The notes: a model not told the origin generated them from the sequence alone. Positions 31,959 to 40,070 are shown, counted from the first letter of the stretch. The stretch: DNA of 40,070 nucleotides from Gemmata sp. (GCA_022843445.1 JALHNS010000015.1:1-40070), one strand, 5' to 3'. A program made the numbers and translations.

Positions 31959-32846
31959 TTACGCCTGCGGTGGTGGCGGCGCGGCGGGCTCGCGCGGCGG
32001 GCGGCGCACGGCCCACACCAGCCCGGCGAGTAAGAGCGCCGTCCCGAACCCGGTGAGCATCAGCCCGAAGTTGGCCGCGACGCCGAGCTGGTGCGGCGTC
32101 GGCCCGGGGCTCGGCGGCTTCACGCCCGCGTACACGCTCCAGCCGAAGTAGATTATATACGTGCCGTCGCTCACGGGCGCGGCCGCGCCGAGTTCGTCGG
32201 GCGTCTGGGGCGGGCGCTTGTTCTGGCCGCTGAAGCGGATGTACGCGAGGCCGAGCGCCTTCAACTCGTTCGCCACGCGCGTCCGCTGCTCCGCGCGCCA
32301 GACCACTTCGGCACCGGGCCGCAGGTCCGCGGGCGGCACCGGTTCGGGCGGCACGGGCTTCACCGGGCACTCGAACGCGGGAACGAACTCCGCCGGTCGC
32401 GCGCGCTTCGCGCGCGCGAATTCGTCTGTGTTCAGCGTGCGCACGGAACCGTCGGCGAAGAGCACCGGCCCGCCGCGCTCCGGCACGGCGCAGTGGAAGC
32501 CCAGCACCGTGTCGCCCGCGCCGCGCTTGTACTCGGGTACGACCGGCACGTCGCGCAAGTCGGCCTCGCGCTTGTCGCGGGCTGTGGAACTTGAGAAGAA
32601 GGCGACCGGCGCGAGGACCGCGCCGAACAGCACGACGCCGAGCGGGAGCCAGCGCCGCGGGCGAGCGGCGAGCGCGAACCCGAGCGCGCCGCCCGCGAAC
32701 AGGCCGAGGGCCGCGAGGTCGTAGGCGTCGAGGTTCCACGGGTCGCGCAGTTTGTGCGAGTAGTCGGCGCGGGACGCGAACGCCGCCACCGCGCCGACCG
32801 CAACGAGCAAACACAGAACGGCGGTGTTGAGTACGAACAGGCGCAT
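31959..32846 (-). CDS. Membrane protein with H-x-DG-like motif, function unknown
   Basis: The protein is 295 residues with hydrophobic segments at about 5-25, 44-62, 66-86 and 255-280 and a Pro-rich C terminus (PPREPAAPPPPQA). The central soluble part contains GFHCAVPERGGPVLFADGSVRTLNTDEF. This resembles the H-X9-DG-x-V-x-x-L end of DUF1559 proteins such as the neighbour at 33242-34177, but the spacing between His and Asp-Gly is 13, and the prepilin N terminus is missing. It may be a divergent relative or a case of motif reuse. The start at 32846 has no strong Shine-Dalgarno. It lies in a same-strand series with its neighbours, though gaps of 77 and 151 bp argue against tight coupling. Confidence 0.75.
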   Translation of the reverse strand: MRLFVLNTAVLCLLVAVGAVAAFASRADYSHKLRDPWNLDAYDLAALGLFAGGALGFALAARPRRWLPLGVVLFGAVLAPVAFFSSSTARDKREADLRDVPVVPEYKRGAGDTVLGFHCAVPERGGPVLFADGSVRTLNTDEFARAKRARPAEFVPAFECPVKPVPPEPVPPADLRPGAEVVWRAEQRTRVANELKALGLAYIRFSGQNKRPPQTPDELGAAAPVSDGTYIIYFGWSVYAGVKPPSPGPTPHQLGVAANFGLMLTGFGTALLLAGLVWAVRRPPREPAAPPPPQA

Positions 32847-32923
32847 GCGCTGGTTCCGGCGGAGTGCGAACGGGGGTGCGTGTCAATGCGCGCCGGCGGC
32901 CCGCCCTGTCTCGATTCGTGGCG

Positions 32924-33184
32924 CTACGCGCGGGCCGCGTACGCTTCGACCGCGCGCTTGGCGTCGGCCAGACCCGCGCCCGTGGCCGATCGGTACGCGG
33001 CGATGGCCCCGATTTTGTCACCCGCGTCGGCGCGCTCGCTGGCCGACGCGGGCAACTCGCCGTCGCCCGGCGCGCACGCGATGCCGAGGTGCGTTAAGAT
33101 GAGGTCGAGTTTGTGCTCGATGCGGCGCAGCCGCGCCGCGTCGTCCGCCGAAAAGTCCGAACCCGATTCAAATAGCCCGAACAC
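32924..33184 (-). CDS. Small protein with L7/L12 C-terminal-like segment
   Basis: The protein is 86 residues from the GTG at 33184 with GAGGG upstream. Residues ~15-35 are an amphipathic helix (ARLRRIEHKLDLILTHLGI). Residues ~56-84 (DKIGAIAAYRSATGAGLADAKRAVEAY) resemble the helix-loop-helix at the C terminus of ribosomal protein L7/L12, where the K-I-x-x-I-K-x-x-(R)-x-x-T-G-x-G-L-x-x-A-K pattern binds translation factors. It lacks the L7/L12 dimerisation part, so it is not the ribosomal stalk itself. Similar small bacterial proteins are known but not characterised. Confidence 0.78.
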   Translation of the reverse strand: MFGLFESGSDFSADDAARLRRIEHKLDLILTHLGIACAPGDGELPASASERADAGDKIGAIAAYRSATGAGLADAKRAVEAYAARA

Positions 33185-33241
33185 GGTTCGGCCCTCGCGT
33201 GTGGCTGAAGTGAGTTCGCTCGGGGCGCGCCGACCTTTCCT

Positions 33242-34177
33242 TCAATCCAGCGCCACCACTTCGCCCCCGGCGCGCGTGGCGAGCGCCGCGAGCGTGCGGA
33301 CGCTCACGCTCTCGCGCAGGAACCGCACGCTGCCGTCCGCGAGCGCCACGTTCGCGCCGCCGCTGTGGAACGCGTAAATTTCGTAGGCGTTCGTGCAGTT
33401 GATCGCGCACTCGCCGACGAGCGTGAAGCCGTCGGCACTCGTGCCCTCGATGCCGAAGCCCTTTTGGTGATCGGCCCACAGCCCGCCGGTCACGGTGCCC
33501 GCGGTGTCCCCGCCGCCGAACGCCGGGAACCGGTCGGTGATCCGCCGGCCCTTCACCCAGAACTCCGGCCGGTTCGCGTCTTCGGCAATTAGCAGCGTGT
33601 TCGAGAGGCCGTCGGTGATTTGGGCGTGCGTGGAGCCTTGCGAACTCATCACCCCGCGCCACACGGTCGAGTACGAGGCCGGCTCCGGGTAGTTCAGGTA
33701 CGCGAGAAGGGGAGTCGCCACCACCGACACGTTCGTGTAGTCCCACGCCGCGCCCGCGAACGGCGAGCCGGTCACGCCGGCCACCGCGCACGACGCGCTG
33801 CGGGAGCCGTGCGCGCTCGGGCACAGGAACGTCTTCACGTTCACCGACCGTGCTTGGGCGTTCGGCGCGTCGTACCAGTTCGCGGTCGTCACGTAGATGT
33901 TGCGCACGTTCTCCTGTTCGAGGTCCGGCAGCACCAGCGCCGGCCACCCGTGGAACGGTGCGGTCAGTGTGTTCGACTTCGGGAACGCGCCGAATTTGCT
34001 CTCGTACCCGTGGCACGCGAGCGCGATCTGTTTCAAGTTGTTCTGGCAGCTCATGCGGGCCGCGGCCTCGCGCACCTTCTGCACCGCGGGCAGCAACAGC
34101 CCGATCAGCACCGCGATGATCGCGATGACGACGAGCAGTTCGATCAGCGTGAACGCGCGCGCGCAACGGTGAGTCAT
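33242..34177 (-). CDS. DUF1559 prepilin-like protein
   Basis: The protein is 311 residues from the ATG at 34177. The N terminus [33 protein letters not shown] is a type-IV-pilin-type leader with F-T-L-I-E and a hydrophobic helix. The C terminus holds the DUF1559 signature [17 protein letters not shown] (H-X9-DG). DUF1559 proteins are strongly expanded in planctomycetes and are thought to be pseudopilins or surface proteins exported by a type II-like apparatus. I prefer 34177 over the in-frame ATG at 34207: a TAAAAT hexamer at 34211-34206 (minus) would overlap the upstream ATG, and the shorter start gives the usual short prepilin leader. Confidence 0.92.
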   Translation of the reverse strand: MTHRCARAFTLIELLVVIAIIAVLIGLLLPAVQKVREAAARMSCQNNLKQIALACHGYESKFGAFPKSNTLTAPFHGWPALVLPDLEQENVRNIYVTTANWYDAPNAQARSVNVKTFLCPSAHGSRSASCAVAGVTGSPFAGAAWDYTNVSVVATPLLAYLNYPEPASYSTVWRGVMSSQGSTHAQITDGLSNTLLIAEDANRPEFWVKGRRITDRFPAFGGGDTAGTVTGGLWADHQKGFGIEGTSADGFTLVGECAINCTNAYEIYAFHSGGANVALADGSVRFLRESVSVRTLAALATRAGGEVVALD

Positions 34178-34205
34178 GTGTCGTGTTCGGGGGGCGGGCG
34201 TGGGC

Positions 34206-34211
34206 ATTTTA
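34206..34211 (-). promoter_or_regulatory. Candidate -10 box of the DUF1559 gene
   Basis: TAAAAT on the minus strand matches the sigma-70 -10 consensus at five of six bases and lies ~29 nt before the ATG at 34177. I see no convincing -35 hexamer. Confidence 0.3.
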
Positions 34212-34225
34212 GCAGGAGCGGGCGC

Positions 34226-34828
34226 TCAGACGACCGCCCCGCGGCGCTCGGCCACGAACGCTTGCAACTCGGGGTAGAAACTGTGGAAATCGGCGGCGAG
34301 GTCCGCGTCGCGCGCCGCGAGCAACGGCAAGTGGTTCGGCAGCCACACCGCGCGGTTCGGGATGCGCTCCGCGATCACCTCCGACACGCGCGCGAACGTG
34401 CGCGCGATGCCCTCTTGGGTGGAGTACGCGGTGAGTCGGTCGTCGTCGATGAACGGGCGCACGAAGTCGCGCGCGTCTTCGGACAGGTCCGCGAACCGCG
34501 CTTCTAGAACCGCGTAGCAGCGGCGCGCGAACTCCGGGAGCGGTTCGCTCGAATAGCGGTGCCACTCGCGCGCGAGGATGTGATCGTAGTAGATGTCGAT
34601 GGCGACGCCGCCGAACCAGCCGAGTGCCGCGGACACGCGCGAGATGCTGCGCAGCGTGACCGGATGCCGGTCGGTGAAGCCGTCGATGAGGCGGTGCAGT
34701 TGCACCCCGCGGCGGATGTCGGCGGGCAGCGCGCCGAGTTCCGGGTTGCGGACGAAATCCGCGACCACCCCGCCGGCCATGTCGCCGGCGTCCCCATCGG
34801 CTAGGTGCAAGTGTGCGAGGAAGTTCAT
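34226..34828 (-). CDS. acpH: Acyl carrier protein phosphodiesterase (AcpH-like)
   Basis: The protein is 200 residues, close to the ~193 of E. coli AcpH. It begins MNFLAHLHLADGDAGDMAGG and has VVADFVRNPELGALPADI and GVQLHRLIDGFTDRHPV, the family motifs, including the H-R-x-I-D and T-D residues of the metal site. AcpH removes the 4'-phosphopantetheine group from acyl carrier protein, returning holo-ACP to apo-ACP in the cytoplasm. No Shine-Dalgarno precedes the ATG; TACAAT lies 8 nt upstream. It starts 24 bp after the DUF1080 gene ends on the same strand, so it may be co-transcribed with it, but no functional link is obvious. Confidence 0.88.
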   Translation of the reverse strand: MNFLAHLHLADGDAGDMAGGVVADFVRNPELGALPADIRRGVQLHRLIDGFTDRHPVTLRSISRVSAALGWFGGVAIDIYYDHILAREWHRYSSEPLPEFARRCYAVLEARFADLSEDARDFVRPFIDDDRLTAYSTQEGIARTFARVSEVIAERIPNRAVWLPNHLPLLAARDADLAADFHSFYPELQAFVAERRGAVV

Positions 34829-34852
34829 GCTCTGCTATTGTACGCGCGGCGC

Positions 34853-36178
34853 TCACTTCCTCGCTTCCAGCTTTTTGATTGCGATGTTACGAAACGCGAC
34901 CGCGTCGTTGTGACCGGCGAACCCGAAGTGCCCGCTCAAGCGGTCCTTACCCGGGTGCGGCGTCCTGTCTTTGAACTCGGTCACGCCGCTCAGGTCGCCG
35001 TACACGATGCGCGTGCCGTTTAGCTCGATCGTGAGCGTGTGGCCGACGGCGGCGGCTTCCATCACGTTCCACTCGCCCACCGGTCGCAGGAAGCCGCGGT
35101 GCGCCGCAATCATGCCGTAGGCCGAACCGTTGTACTGCCGCGGGTCCAGCTTCGCGTACTTCGGGTCGGTGTCGTCGAGGATTTGCACTTCGCACATCGC
35201 CTGCGTGGCGACGTGAACCGCGCCGCCGGGGTAGCGGATCGCGAGGCCGTTGTTCCCGCCCTTCGGGAGCTTGTATTCGAGCCGCACGATGTGGTCGGCG
35301 AATTCCTCGCGCGTGAAGATGTTCCCGCCCTTACCGGGCTTGCACACGATCGCGCCGTCGGTCACCTCGTAGTTCTCCAAAGCTCCGGCCCAACCAGCGA
35401 AGTCCTTGCCGTTGAAAACGGGTTCGTAGCCCTTCGCGTGCGCGGCGCGCAGGATGTCGTTCGCCTCCGGCGCGAAGATTTCGCGCACGAACAGGTTGCG
35501 CCAGCGGATTTCACCTCCGTGCGTTTGCAGCAGAATCTTGCCGGTGCGCGGGAGCGGCTGTTTGCGGTCCCAGTAGTTTTCCATCCGCGCGTGATCGACC
35601 ACCAACTTGCCGTTCAGCCACACCGACGTACGCTCGCCGACCTGCACGACGCGCACCGCGTTCCACTCGCCGAACGGCTTGTCCGCGAGAACGAGCGGGT
35701 CGCGCCCGGGCGCGCCGGGGGTGTTGTTGAACAGGCCGCCGGAGCCGAGGTGCGGGCGGCGATTCGGGTTCTTCTCGTCGAACTTCTGGTTGCTGTCCCA
35801 GATTTGCACTTGCGGCGTGCTTCGCAGATAAACGCCGCTGTCGGCACCCGCGACCGTGCGGTACTCGAGCCACAGTTCGACGTCGCCGTACTCCTTCTCG
35901 GTCGCGAGGTACGCCCCTTTGCCGTCGTTAACGAGCGCGCCCTCTTGAACGCTCCAGTGCTTTTTCGCGTCGGCGGTCCAAGTATCCACTTTCGACGCGC
36001 GCTCGTCGGCGCTCAACTTCGCCACGTCCGAGGGCGACGCGCCCTTGGCGTGAATGTCCCACCCGTGCCAGCCGGTGAGGTCGCGCCCGTTGAAGAGCGC
36101 GACAGCGCCTTTGGGCGGCTCCGCGGCGAACGCGGGGAGAGGGAGCGTGAACGCGAGCAGAGAGAAGAGTTGGCGCAT
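34853..36178 (-). CDS. Exported protein with two DUF1080 (3-keto-disaccharide hydrolase-like) domains
   Basis: The protein is 441 residues from the ATG at 36178, where a signal peptide starts (MRQLFSLLAFTLPLPAFAAE). Two copies of the DUF1080 concanavalin-like domain follow. The first, ~25-225, opens VALFNGRDLTGWHG and contains GDVELWLEYRTVAGADSGVYLRS. The second, ~245-440, opens PVFNGKDFAGWAG and contains HIVRLEYKLPKGGNNGLAIRYPGG. Both end with a (L/I)-x-(L/I)-(Q/A)-x-H or GHFGFAGHNDAVAFRNI strand pattern. PF06439 members include 3-keto-glycoside hydrolases acting on oxidised disaccharides. It belongs to exported sugar processing in planctomycetes. An upstream in-frame start at 36295 would hide the signal peptide. 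Confidence 0.88.
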   Translation of the reverse strand: MRQLFSLLAFTLPLPAFAAEPPKGAVALFNGRDLTGWHGWDIHAKGASPSDVAKLSADERASKVDTWTADAKKHWSVQEGALVNDGKGAYLATEKEYGDVELWLEYRTVAGADSGVYLRSTPQVQIWDSNQKFDEKNPNRRPHLGSGGLFNNTPGAPGRDPLVLADKPFGEWNAVRVVQVGERTSVWLNGKLVVDHARMENYWDRKQPLPRTGKILLQTHGGEIRWRNLFVREIFAPEANDILRAAHAKGYEPVFNGKDFAGWAGALENYEVTDGAIVCKPGKGGNIFTREEFADHIVRLEYKLPKGGNNGLAIRYPGGAVHVATQAMCEVQILDDTDPKYAKLDPRQYNGSAYGMIAAHRGFLRPVGEWNVMEAAAVGHTLTIELNGTRIVYGDLSGVTEFKDRTPHPGKDRLSGHFGFAGHNDAVAFRNIAIKKLEARK

Positions 36179-36284
36179 GGCGGCGTGTGGTGTGCGTGCG
36201 GGCGTGCGAGTGAGAATACACGCAACCGCACGGAACCGCACGAAAAAGGCGCACCCGACCGGTGCGCGCTCAGACGCTCGGCTC

Positions 36285-37139
36285 TCAGCCGCCACCGCCT
36301 TGCGCTTTGCTCCGCTTCGCGCACCGCTCGGCGATTTCGTCCGCGAACAGCTCGCGCACCTTCTTCCGCGCGAAGATGTCGATCAGCCACGGGAAGAACC
36401 GGTTCACCAGCACCAGCATTTTGCCCTTGAACGTCAGCGTGGTGTCGAGTTTCCCACGGCGCAGCGCGTTCAGGGTCGCATCGGCCACTTCTTCGCTCGT
36501 CATGCCGCGGAGGTGGTCGAGTTGGATCTTCGCTTTCTGTTCCAGCATGTTCTGAGAGAAGTTCGTCTTCGTGAGGCCGGGCGAAACGACGATCACGTCG
36601 ACGTTGTCTTTCGCCAGTTCTGCGCGAATCGCCTCGCTGAAGCCCATCACCGCGAACTTGCTCGCGGAGTAAAGAGAGCGGGCCGGAAGCGCGCGCTTCC
36701 CGACCACCGACGAGATGTTCACGATCGCGGGCGTGGTGCCCTGCTTGAGCATCGGGAGGAACGCGCGCGTCACTTCCGTGAGGCCGAAGAAGTTCACCTC
36801 GAAGATTTTGCGCAGTACGTCCGGTTCGGAGTCCATGAAGTGCCCGGTCGCGCCGATGCCGGCGTTGTTCACCAGCACATCGAGGCCGCCGAAGTGCTTC
36901 TGCGCGGCTTCCACCATCTTGGCCCGATCTTCGTGCGAAGTGACGTCGGCGAGTACCGTTTCGATGGTGCCGTTCGCCTTGCGCACCTCGGCCGCGAGTT
37001 CGTCCAACAGTTGCTGCGACCGGGCCGCGGCGAGCACCTTGCAGCCCTGTGCCGCGGCGCGCGCGACCAGCGCACGGCCGATACCCTGTGAAGCACCGGT
37101 GACGAGTACGCGCAGCCCAGCCAAGTTCCGACGCGCCAT
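36285..37139 (-). CDS. Short-chain dehydrogenase/reductase
   Basis: The protein is 284 residues, with the ATG at 37139 after a strong AGGAGGG Shine-Dalgarno (complement of 37147-37153). The NAD(P)-binding motif is TGASQGIG 14-21, NNAG is at 91-94, and the catalytic residues are Ser144, Tyr157 and Lys161 (YSASK). The C-terminal ~50 residues (LVLVNRFFPWLIDIFARKKVRELFADEI) are hydrophobic/amphipathic, as in SDRs that attach to membranes and act on lipids or steroid-like substrates. The substrate is not known. It is divergent from the NagA-like gene with 96 bp between starts. A longer in-frame extension upstream runs antisense through that gene and is not real. Confidence 0.92.
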   Translation of the reverse strand: MARRNLAGLRVLVTGASQGIGRALVARAAAQGCKVLAAARSQQLLDELAAEVRKANGTIETVLADVTSHEDRAKMVEAAQKHFGGLDVLVNNAGIGATGHFMDSEPDVLRKIFEVNFFGLTEVTRAFLPMLKQGTTPAIVNISSVVGKRALPARSLYSASKFAVMGFSEAIRAELAKDNVDVIVVSPGLTKTNFSQNMLEQKAKIQLDHLRGMTSEEVADATLNALRRGKLDTTLTFKGKMLVLVNRFFPWLIDIFARKKVRELFADEIAERCAKRSKAQGGGG

Positions 37140-37235
37140 ACCGCGGCCCTCCTGCGATACTGACTTTCTACGCCGCGGCGCGGGCCGGTGCGACGGCTCG
37201 CGCTCCGCGAACTTCGGCAAATGGGGGCGGGCGCA

Positions 37236-38417
37236 ATGTCTGTAACGGTTTTCACGAACGCGACGCTCGTGCTGCCGGACGCGGTGCGCCCGAACGCGAC
37301 GCTCGCGGTCAGCGACGGCATCATTTCCGAAATCGACGACGATTTGCACGTCGCGGACGCGATCGACCTCGAAGGCGCGTACCTCGCCCCGGGGTTCGTC
37401 GACCTGCACGTTCACGGTGGCGACGGCTCCGACTTCATGGACGGCACGCCGGAGGCGTTTCGTACCGTTTGCCGGTGTCACGCGCGGCACGGCACCACGA
37501 GCCTGACGCCCACGAGTACCGTTGCCACCGGTGCGCAGTGCGACCGGTTCCTGCAACTGTGCCGCGAACTGAAGGGCGACGTGCCCGGCGGCGCCCGCAT
37601 TATCGGCAGCCACTTCTACGGTCCGTACTTCGCGCGACCCGCACGCGGCTGTCACCCGGACCAAGAGTTCCTGATTCCCGATGCGGCGAACGCGGCGCGC
37701 TTCATGCCGACGGCCGATGTGATGCCGCTGATCGTGACGGTGGCACCGGAGATCGAGAACGCGGAGTGGCTGGTGCGCGAGTTCGCGCCGCGCGGCGTGA
37801 AGTTCAACGCCGGGCACAGCCACGCGACGTTCCCGCAAGTGGAGGCCGCGGTTTCGTGGGGCGTGCGGCACGTCGATCACCTGTTCTGCGCGATGTCCGA
37901 CCGCGCGCGACTGCGGCAGACACAAACGTACCCGATGCGCGCGGGCGTGATGGAAGCGACGCTGTACTTCGACGAACTGACGACAGAAGTGATCGCGGAC
38001 GGCAAGCACCTGTCGCCAGAGTTGCTGCGGCTCGCGTACAAGGTGAAAGGGCCGGACCGCCTCGCGCTCGTCACCGATTCCATGCGCGCCGTGGACCTGC
38101 CCGACGGCGAATACTGGTTCGGTGCGGAAGGCAGCGGCGAGAAGGTGCGCAAGCTCGACGGCGTGGGTGTGACGCTCGACGGCACCGCGCTGGCGTCGTG
38201 CGTGATGGGCATGGATCACTGCGTGCGCACGATGCACTTCGCGGCCGGCGTGCCGCTGGTGGAAACGATTCGCATGGCGAGCCTGACGCCGGCCCGCATT
38301 CTGGGGGTCGAACGCGAGATCGGCAGCATCGAAGTGGGTAAGCGGGCGGACTTGCTCGTGCTCGACGCGCAACTCAACGTGCGCGCGGTGTACGTGGGCG
38401 GGGAGCAGGTGCAGTAG
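37236..38417 (+). CDS. N-acetylglucosamine-6-phosphate deacetylase-like amidohydrolase (NagA family)
   Basis: The protein is 393 residues from the ATG at 37236 (an in-frame ATG at 37221 has poorer spacing to a ribosome-binding site). NagA removes the acetyl group from GlcNAc-6-phosphate in the cytoplasm, feeding amino-sugar catabolism or wall recycling. HxH is at 58-60 (DLHVHGGDG), His194 in NAGHSHAT, His215 in HVDHLFCAM and Asp281 in LVTDSMRA. In the usual family motif G-x-H-L-E-G-P the Glu is a metal ligand; here the segment is GSHFYGPYFARPARGCH (124-140), so Tyr128 replaces that Glu. HLFNAM is also HLFCAM. The enzyme may use a different metal geometry or substrate. A perfect hairpin terminator overlaps its stop. 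Confidence 0.85.
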   Translation: MSVTVFTNATLVLPDAVRPNATLAVSDGIISEIDDDLHVADAIDLEGAYLAPGFVDLHVHGGDGSDFMDGTPEAFRTVCRCHARHGTTSLTPTSTVATGAQCDRFLQLCRELKGDVPGGARIIGSHFYGPYFARPARGCHPDQEFLIPDAANAARFMPTADVMPLIVTVAPEIENAEWLVREFAPRGVKFNAGHSHATFPQVEAAVSWGVRHVDHLFCAMSDRARLRQTQTYPMRAGVMEATLYFDELTTEVIADGKHLSPELLRLAYKVKGPDRLALVTDSMRAVDLPDGEYWFGAEGSGEKVRKLDGVGVTLDGTALASCVMGMDHCVRTMHFAAGVPLVETIRMASLTPARILGVEREIGSIEVGKRADLLVLDAQLNVRAVYVGGEQVQ

Positions 38418-38449
38418 GCGAACCCCGCCCTTGTGGGCGGGGTTCGCCT
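38416..38449. terminator. Bidirectional intrinsic terminator
   Basis: AGGCGAACCCCGCCC (38416-38430) and GGGCGGGGTTCGCCT (38435-38449) form a perfect 15-bp stem with a TTGT loop. It overlaps the last two bases of the NagA-like stop codon and ends 6 nt before the stop of the convergent DUF4139 gene, so it can serve both. Confidence 0.88.
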
Positions 38450-38455
38450 CAAACG

Positions 38456-40070
38456 TCAGTCGCTGATGTTGGCGAGGTAGTCGTCGTACTTCTTGCGGGC
38501 CTTGAATTCGTCGTCCATCAGGGCCTTCTGCTTCTCGGTCAGTTGGTCGATTTCCTTCTCTTGGTCGTTCAGCTTCTTCAGGTACTTCGTGTACACTTCG
38601 GCTTCTTTCGGCGTCTCGCGCAGGTTCTTGCGGATACGGTCTTGGTCCGCGTTCAGGCGGTTCAGGTCGGCTTGCAACTGTTGCAGTTCGCGGCGGATCA
38701 CGTCCCACGCGCCCTTCACCTTCAACGCCTCTTGCAGCTTCGCCTTCAGCGCCGGGCTGGCTTCCGCGAGGTTGATGAAGTAGCGGATCGTGTTTTCGTC
38801 GCCGTTGGTGAGCTGCATCGAGCTGGCGAAGTCCTTCTCTTCCTTCACGGTGAACACGCTCATTTCACCGGCCTTGATGCTCGTTTGGAAGCGGAACACT
38901 TCTGGCGTGTCTTCCACCGGCTTGGGGGTGTCCACGAACTTGAACTGCTGGCTCGTGCGGTTCGGGTGCTCGATCAGCAGCGTGCGGTCGGTCTGGCTGC
39001 GGTTCACGATGCGGTAGCTCTTCTCTTCGGTGTGCTTGGTGTTCGTGGTGACGATGCCGCGAACGGCCTTCACGCTGGTGATGATCTGCTTGCCCGCACC
39101 GGCCTGCGCATCGACTTCGGTGCCGAGGTCGATGGCGTAGCTCACGAGCCGCTCTTCGTTCGGTTGCACGTCGAGCACGCGGGTGTCGCCGGCGTAGGTG
39201 CTGCCCTCGAACACCGTGATCGGCCCTTGGTTCAGGTGCGCGCCGCTCGTGTTCTTGAACTTCAGGCCGAGCAGCGGGTGCTTCCCTTGCACGCGCTCGT
39301 TGTAGATCGACACGCGTGTGCCCTCGATCTCCTTGCCCACGATGGGCAGCATCGCACTCTTCTGCCGGGTGAGCGTCACCGGGTGGTCGATAGTGTACTG
39401 GAAGAAGTCGCCCAGTGCCCCCGCGGTCGCCGCGGATTGCACCGCGCCCATTTCCATCCGCTTTTTGAAGTCGGCATCGGCTTTCTGGTCGATTCCGCCG
39501 ACGGTCGGCGCAAGAACGAGGCCGTCCGCCGACGGCTCGCCGGGCTTCGCTTCGCCCTTCGCGCGATCCGATTGGCGGTTGCGCAGCTTCCCGTCTTGCA
39601 GTTCCTTGCTCAGCTTCTGCTCGAGCCGCTCGGCGTCGTTCAGCCCTTGGAGGAAGAACTGCTCTTTGTCCTTGTTGAACCCGCCGCTGTAGGTGACGGG
39701 TCGCAGCGAGGCGAACAGTTCGGGTTCCACGGTCGGGCGACCGATGAACAGCGGGTTGTACAGGTCCATCTTGAAGCTGATGGGCCGACCGCTCACCAGC
39801 GCCATCTTGACGCCGCTCCAGTCCTCGTCGGTCGGGTTCTCGACCATCGCCCACCCTTGCAGGTACGGCTTCTTCTCGTTCGTCGTGTCCAGCACGAGGC
39901 GATACGAGGTCTTCCAGATGGGCGCTTCAATCACGTAGCCCACTTGCACCTTCCGCTTGCCCGCGCCCGCGAAGTGCAACTGCACCGCCTTCTTCTGGCT
40001 GTCGTGGCTCAGCGCCAGCGTTTCCAGCGCGCGGCGGAACTCGCTCTCGATGATCGGGTTGCTGAACCGC
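38456..40070 (-). CDS. DUF4139-domain protein, C-terminal part, cut by the right edge
   Basis: About 538 residues are visible and the frame stays open to the window edge (first readable residues RFSNPIIESEF). The segment KRKVQVGYVIEAPIWKTSYRLVLD and the later VENPTDEDWSGVKMALVSG are hallmarks of DUF4139, a beta-rich domain of surface or outer-membrane-associated proteins related to the mucoidy-inhibitor group. A charged insertion (SKELQDGKLRNRQSDRAKGE) sits in the middle. The last ~110 residues form a long predicted coiled coil rich in Leu, Gln, Lys and Glu (for example LQQLQADLNRLNADQDRIRK). The signal peptide and N terminus lie beyond 40070. Function unknown. Confidence 0.85.
   Translation of the reverse strand, partial: RFSNPIIESEFRRALETLALSHDSQKKAVQLHFAGAGKRKVQVGYVIEAPIWKTSYRLVLDTTNEKKPYLQGWAMVENPTDEDWSGVKMALVSGRPISFKMDLYNPLFIGRPTVEPELFASLRPVTYSGGFNKDKEQFFLQGLNDAERLEQKLSKELQDGKLRNRQSDRAKGEAKPGEPSADGLVLAPTVGGIDQKADADFKKRMEMGAVQSAATAGALGDFFQYTIDHPVTLTRQKSAMLPIVGKEIEGTRVSIYNERVQGKHPLLGLKFKNTSGAHLNQGPITVFEGSTYAGDTRVLDVQPNEERLVSYAIDLGTEVDAQAGAGKQIITSVKAVRGIVTTNTKHTEEKSYRIVNRSQTDRTLLIEHPNRTSQQFKFVDTPKPVEDTPEVFRFQTSIKAGEMSVFTVKEEKDFASSMQLTNGDENTIRYFINLAEASPALKAKLQEALKVKGAWDVIRRELQQLQADLNRLNADQDRIRKNLRETPKEAEVYTKYLKKLNDQEKEIDQLTEKQKALMDDEFKARKKYDDYLANISD

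Noticed and set aside
37140-38708. Long in-frame upstream extension of the SDR
   Set aside because: Runs antisense through the NagA-like gene; the SDR has its own AGGAGGG and ATG at 37139.
1-40070. CRISPR array, rRNA, tRNA, insertion sequence
   Set aside because: No regularly spaced direct repeats, no RNA gene signatures and no transposase reading frame were seen.

Overview
The window is GC-rich planctomycete DNA, most likely from a Gemmata-type genome (Gemmataceae). Four things support this. A squalene monooxygenase / oxidosqualene cyclase pair (the bacterial sterol route known from Gemmata obscuriglobus) lies at 1-2563. A TIGR02996-type repeat-companion domain, first described from G. obscuriglobus paralogues, is at 28719-29501. 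A TIGR03000-type planctomycete domain is at 31067-31807. A DUF1559 prepilin-like protein with an H-X9-DG motif is at 33242-34177. No rRNA, tRNA, CRISPR array, insertion sequence or phage gene was seen.

Layout. 1-2563: end of squalene monooxygenase and a complete oxidosqualene cyclase. 2535-5572 (minus): a secreted/membrane protein of unknown function and an aspartokinase with four ACT domains. 5692-8059: exported PQQ-type beta-propeller and exported transglutaminase-like protein. 8060-8376: the only gene-free stretch above 300 bp; it holds a paired inverted REP-like element flanked by two promoter-like direct repeats. 8377-8778 (minus): FHA protein. 9048-22103: a run of nine co-directional genes, seven exported sulfatases plus a ThuA-like protein and a WD40-like protein. 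Junctions are 17 bp or less except two, and each of those two is filled by a different REP-type inverted pair. 22352-25798: lysine-rich small exported protein with a strong terminator, two coupled polytopic membrane glycosyltransferase-like proteins and a small hypothetical. 25808-30984: UPF1-like SF1 helicase with a DbpA-type RNA-binding N terminus, a coupled GNAT acetyltransferase, the TIGR02996 protein and a sigma-54-dependent response regulator. 31067-37139 (minus): TIGR03000 protein, membrane protein, L7/L12-like small protein, DUF1559 protein, AcpH-like ACP phosphodiesterase, tandem DUF1080 protein and an SDR. 37236-38417: NagA-like deacetylase. 38456-40070 (minus): C-terminal part of a DUF4139 protein running off the right edge.

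How the genes work together. The first two genes convert squalene to a cyclised sterol. The sulfatase run looks like an exported desulfation system for sulfated polysaccharides. All seven enzymes carry the C-x-P-x-R formylglycine site and an N-terminal signal, but no glycoside hydrolase, transporter or formylglycine-generating enzyme lies in the window, so those would have to be elsewhere. Several genes lack a Shine-Dalgarno and have a -10-like hexamer 5-6 nt before the ATG, which suggests leaderless transcripts.

Best candidates for something undescribed: the REP-type pairs that punctuate the sulfatase operon, and the DbpA-domain/UPF1-helicase fusion. All functional calls come from reading motifs by eye; no database search was run.
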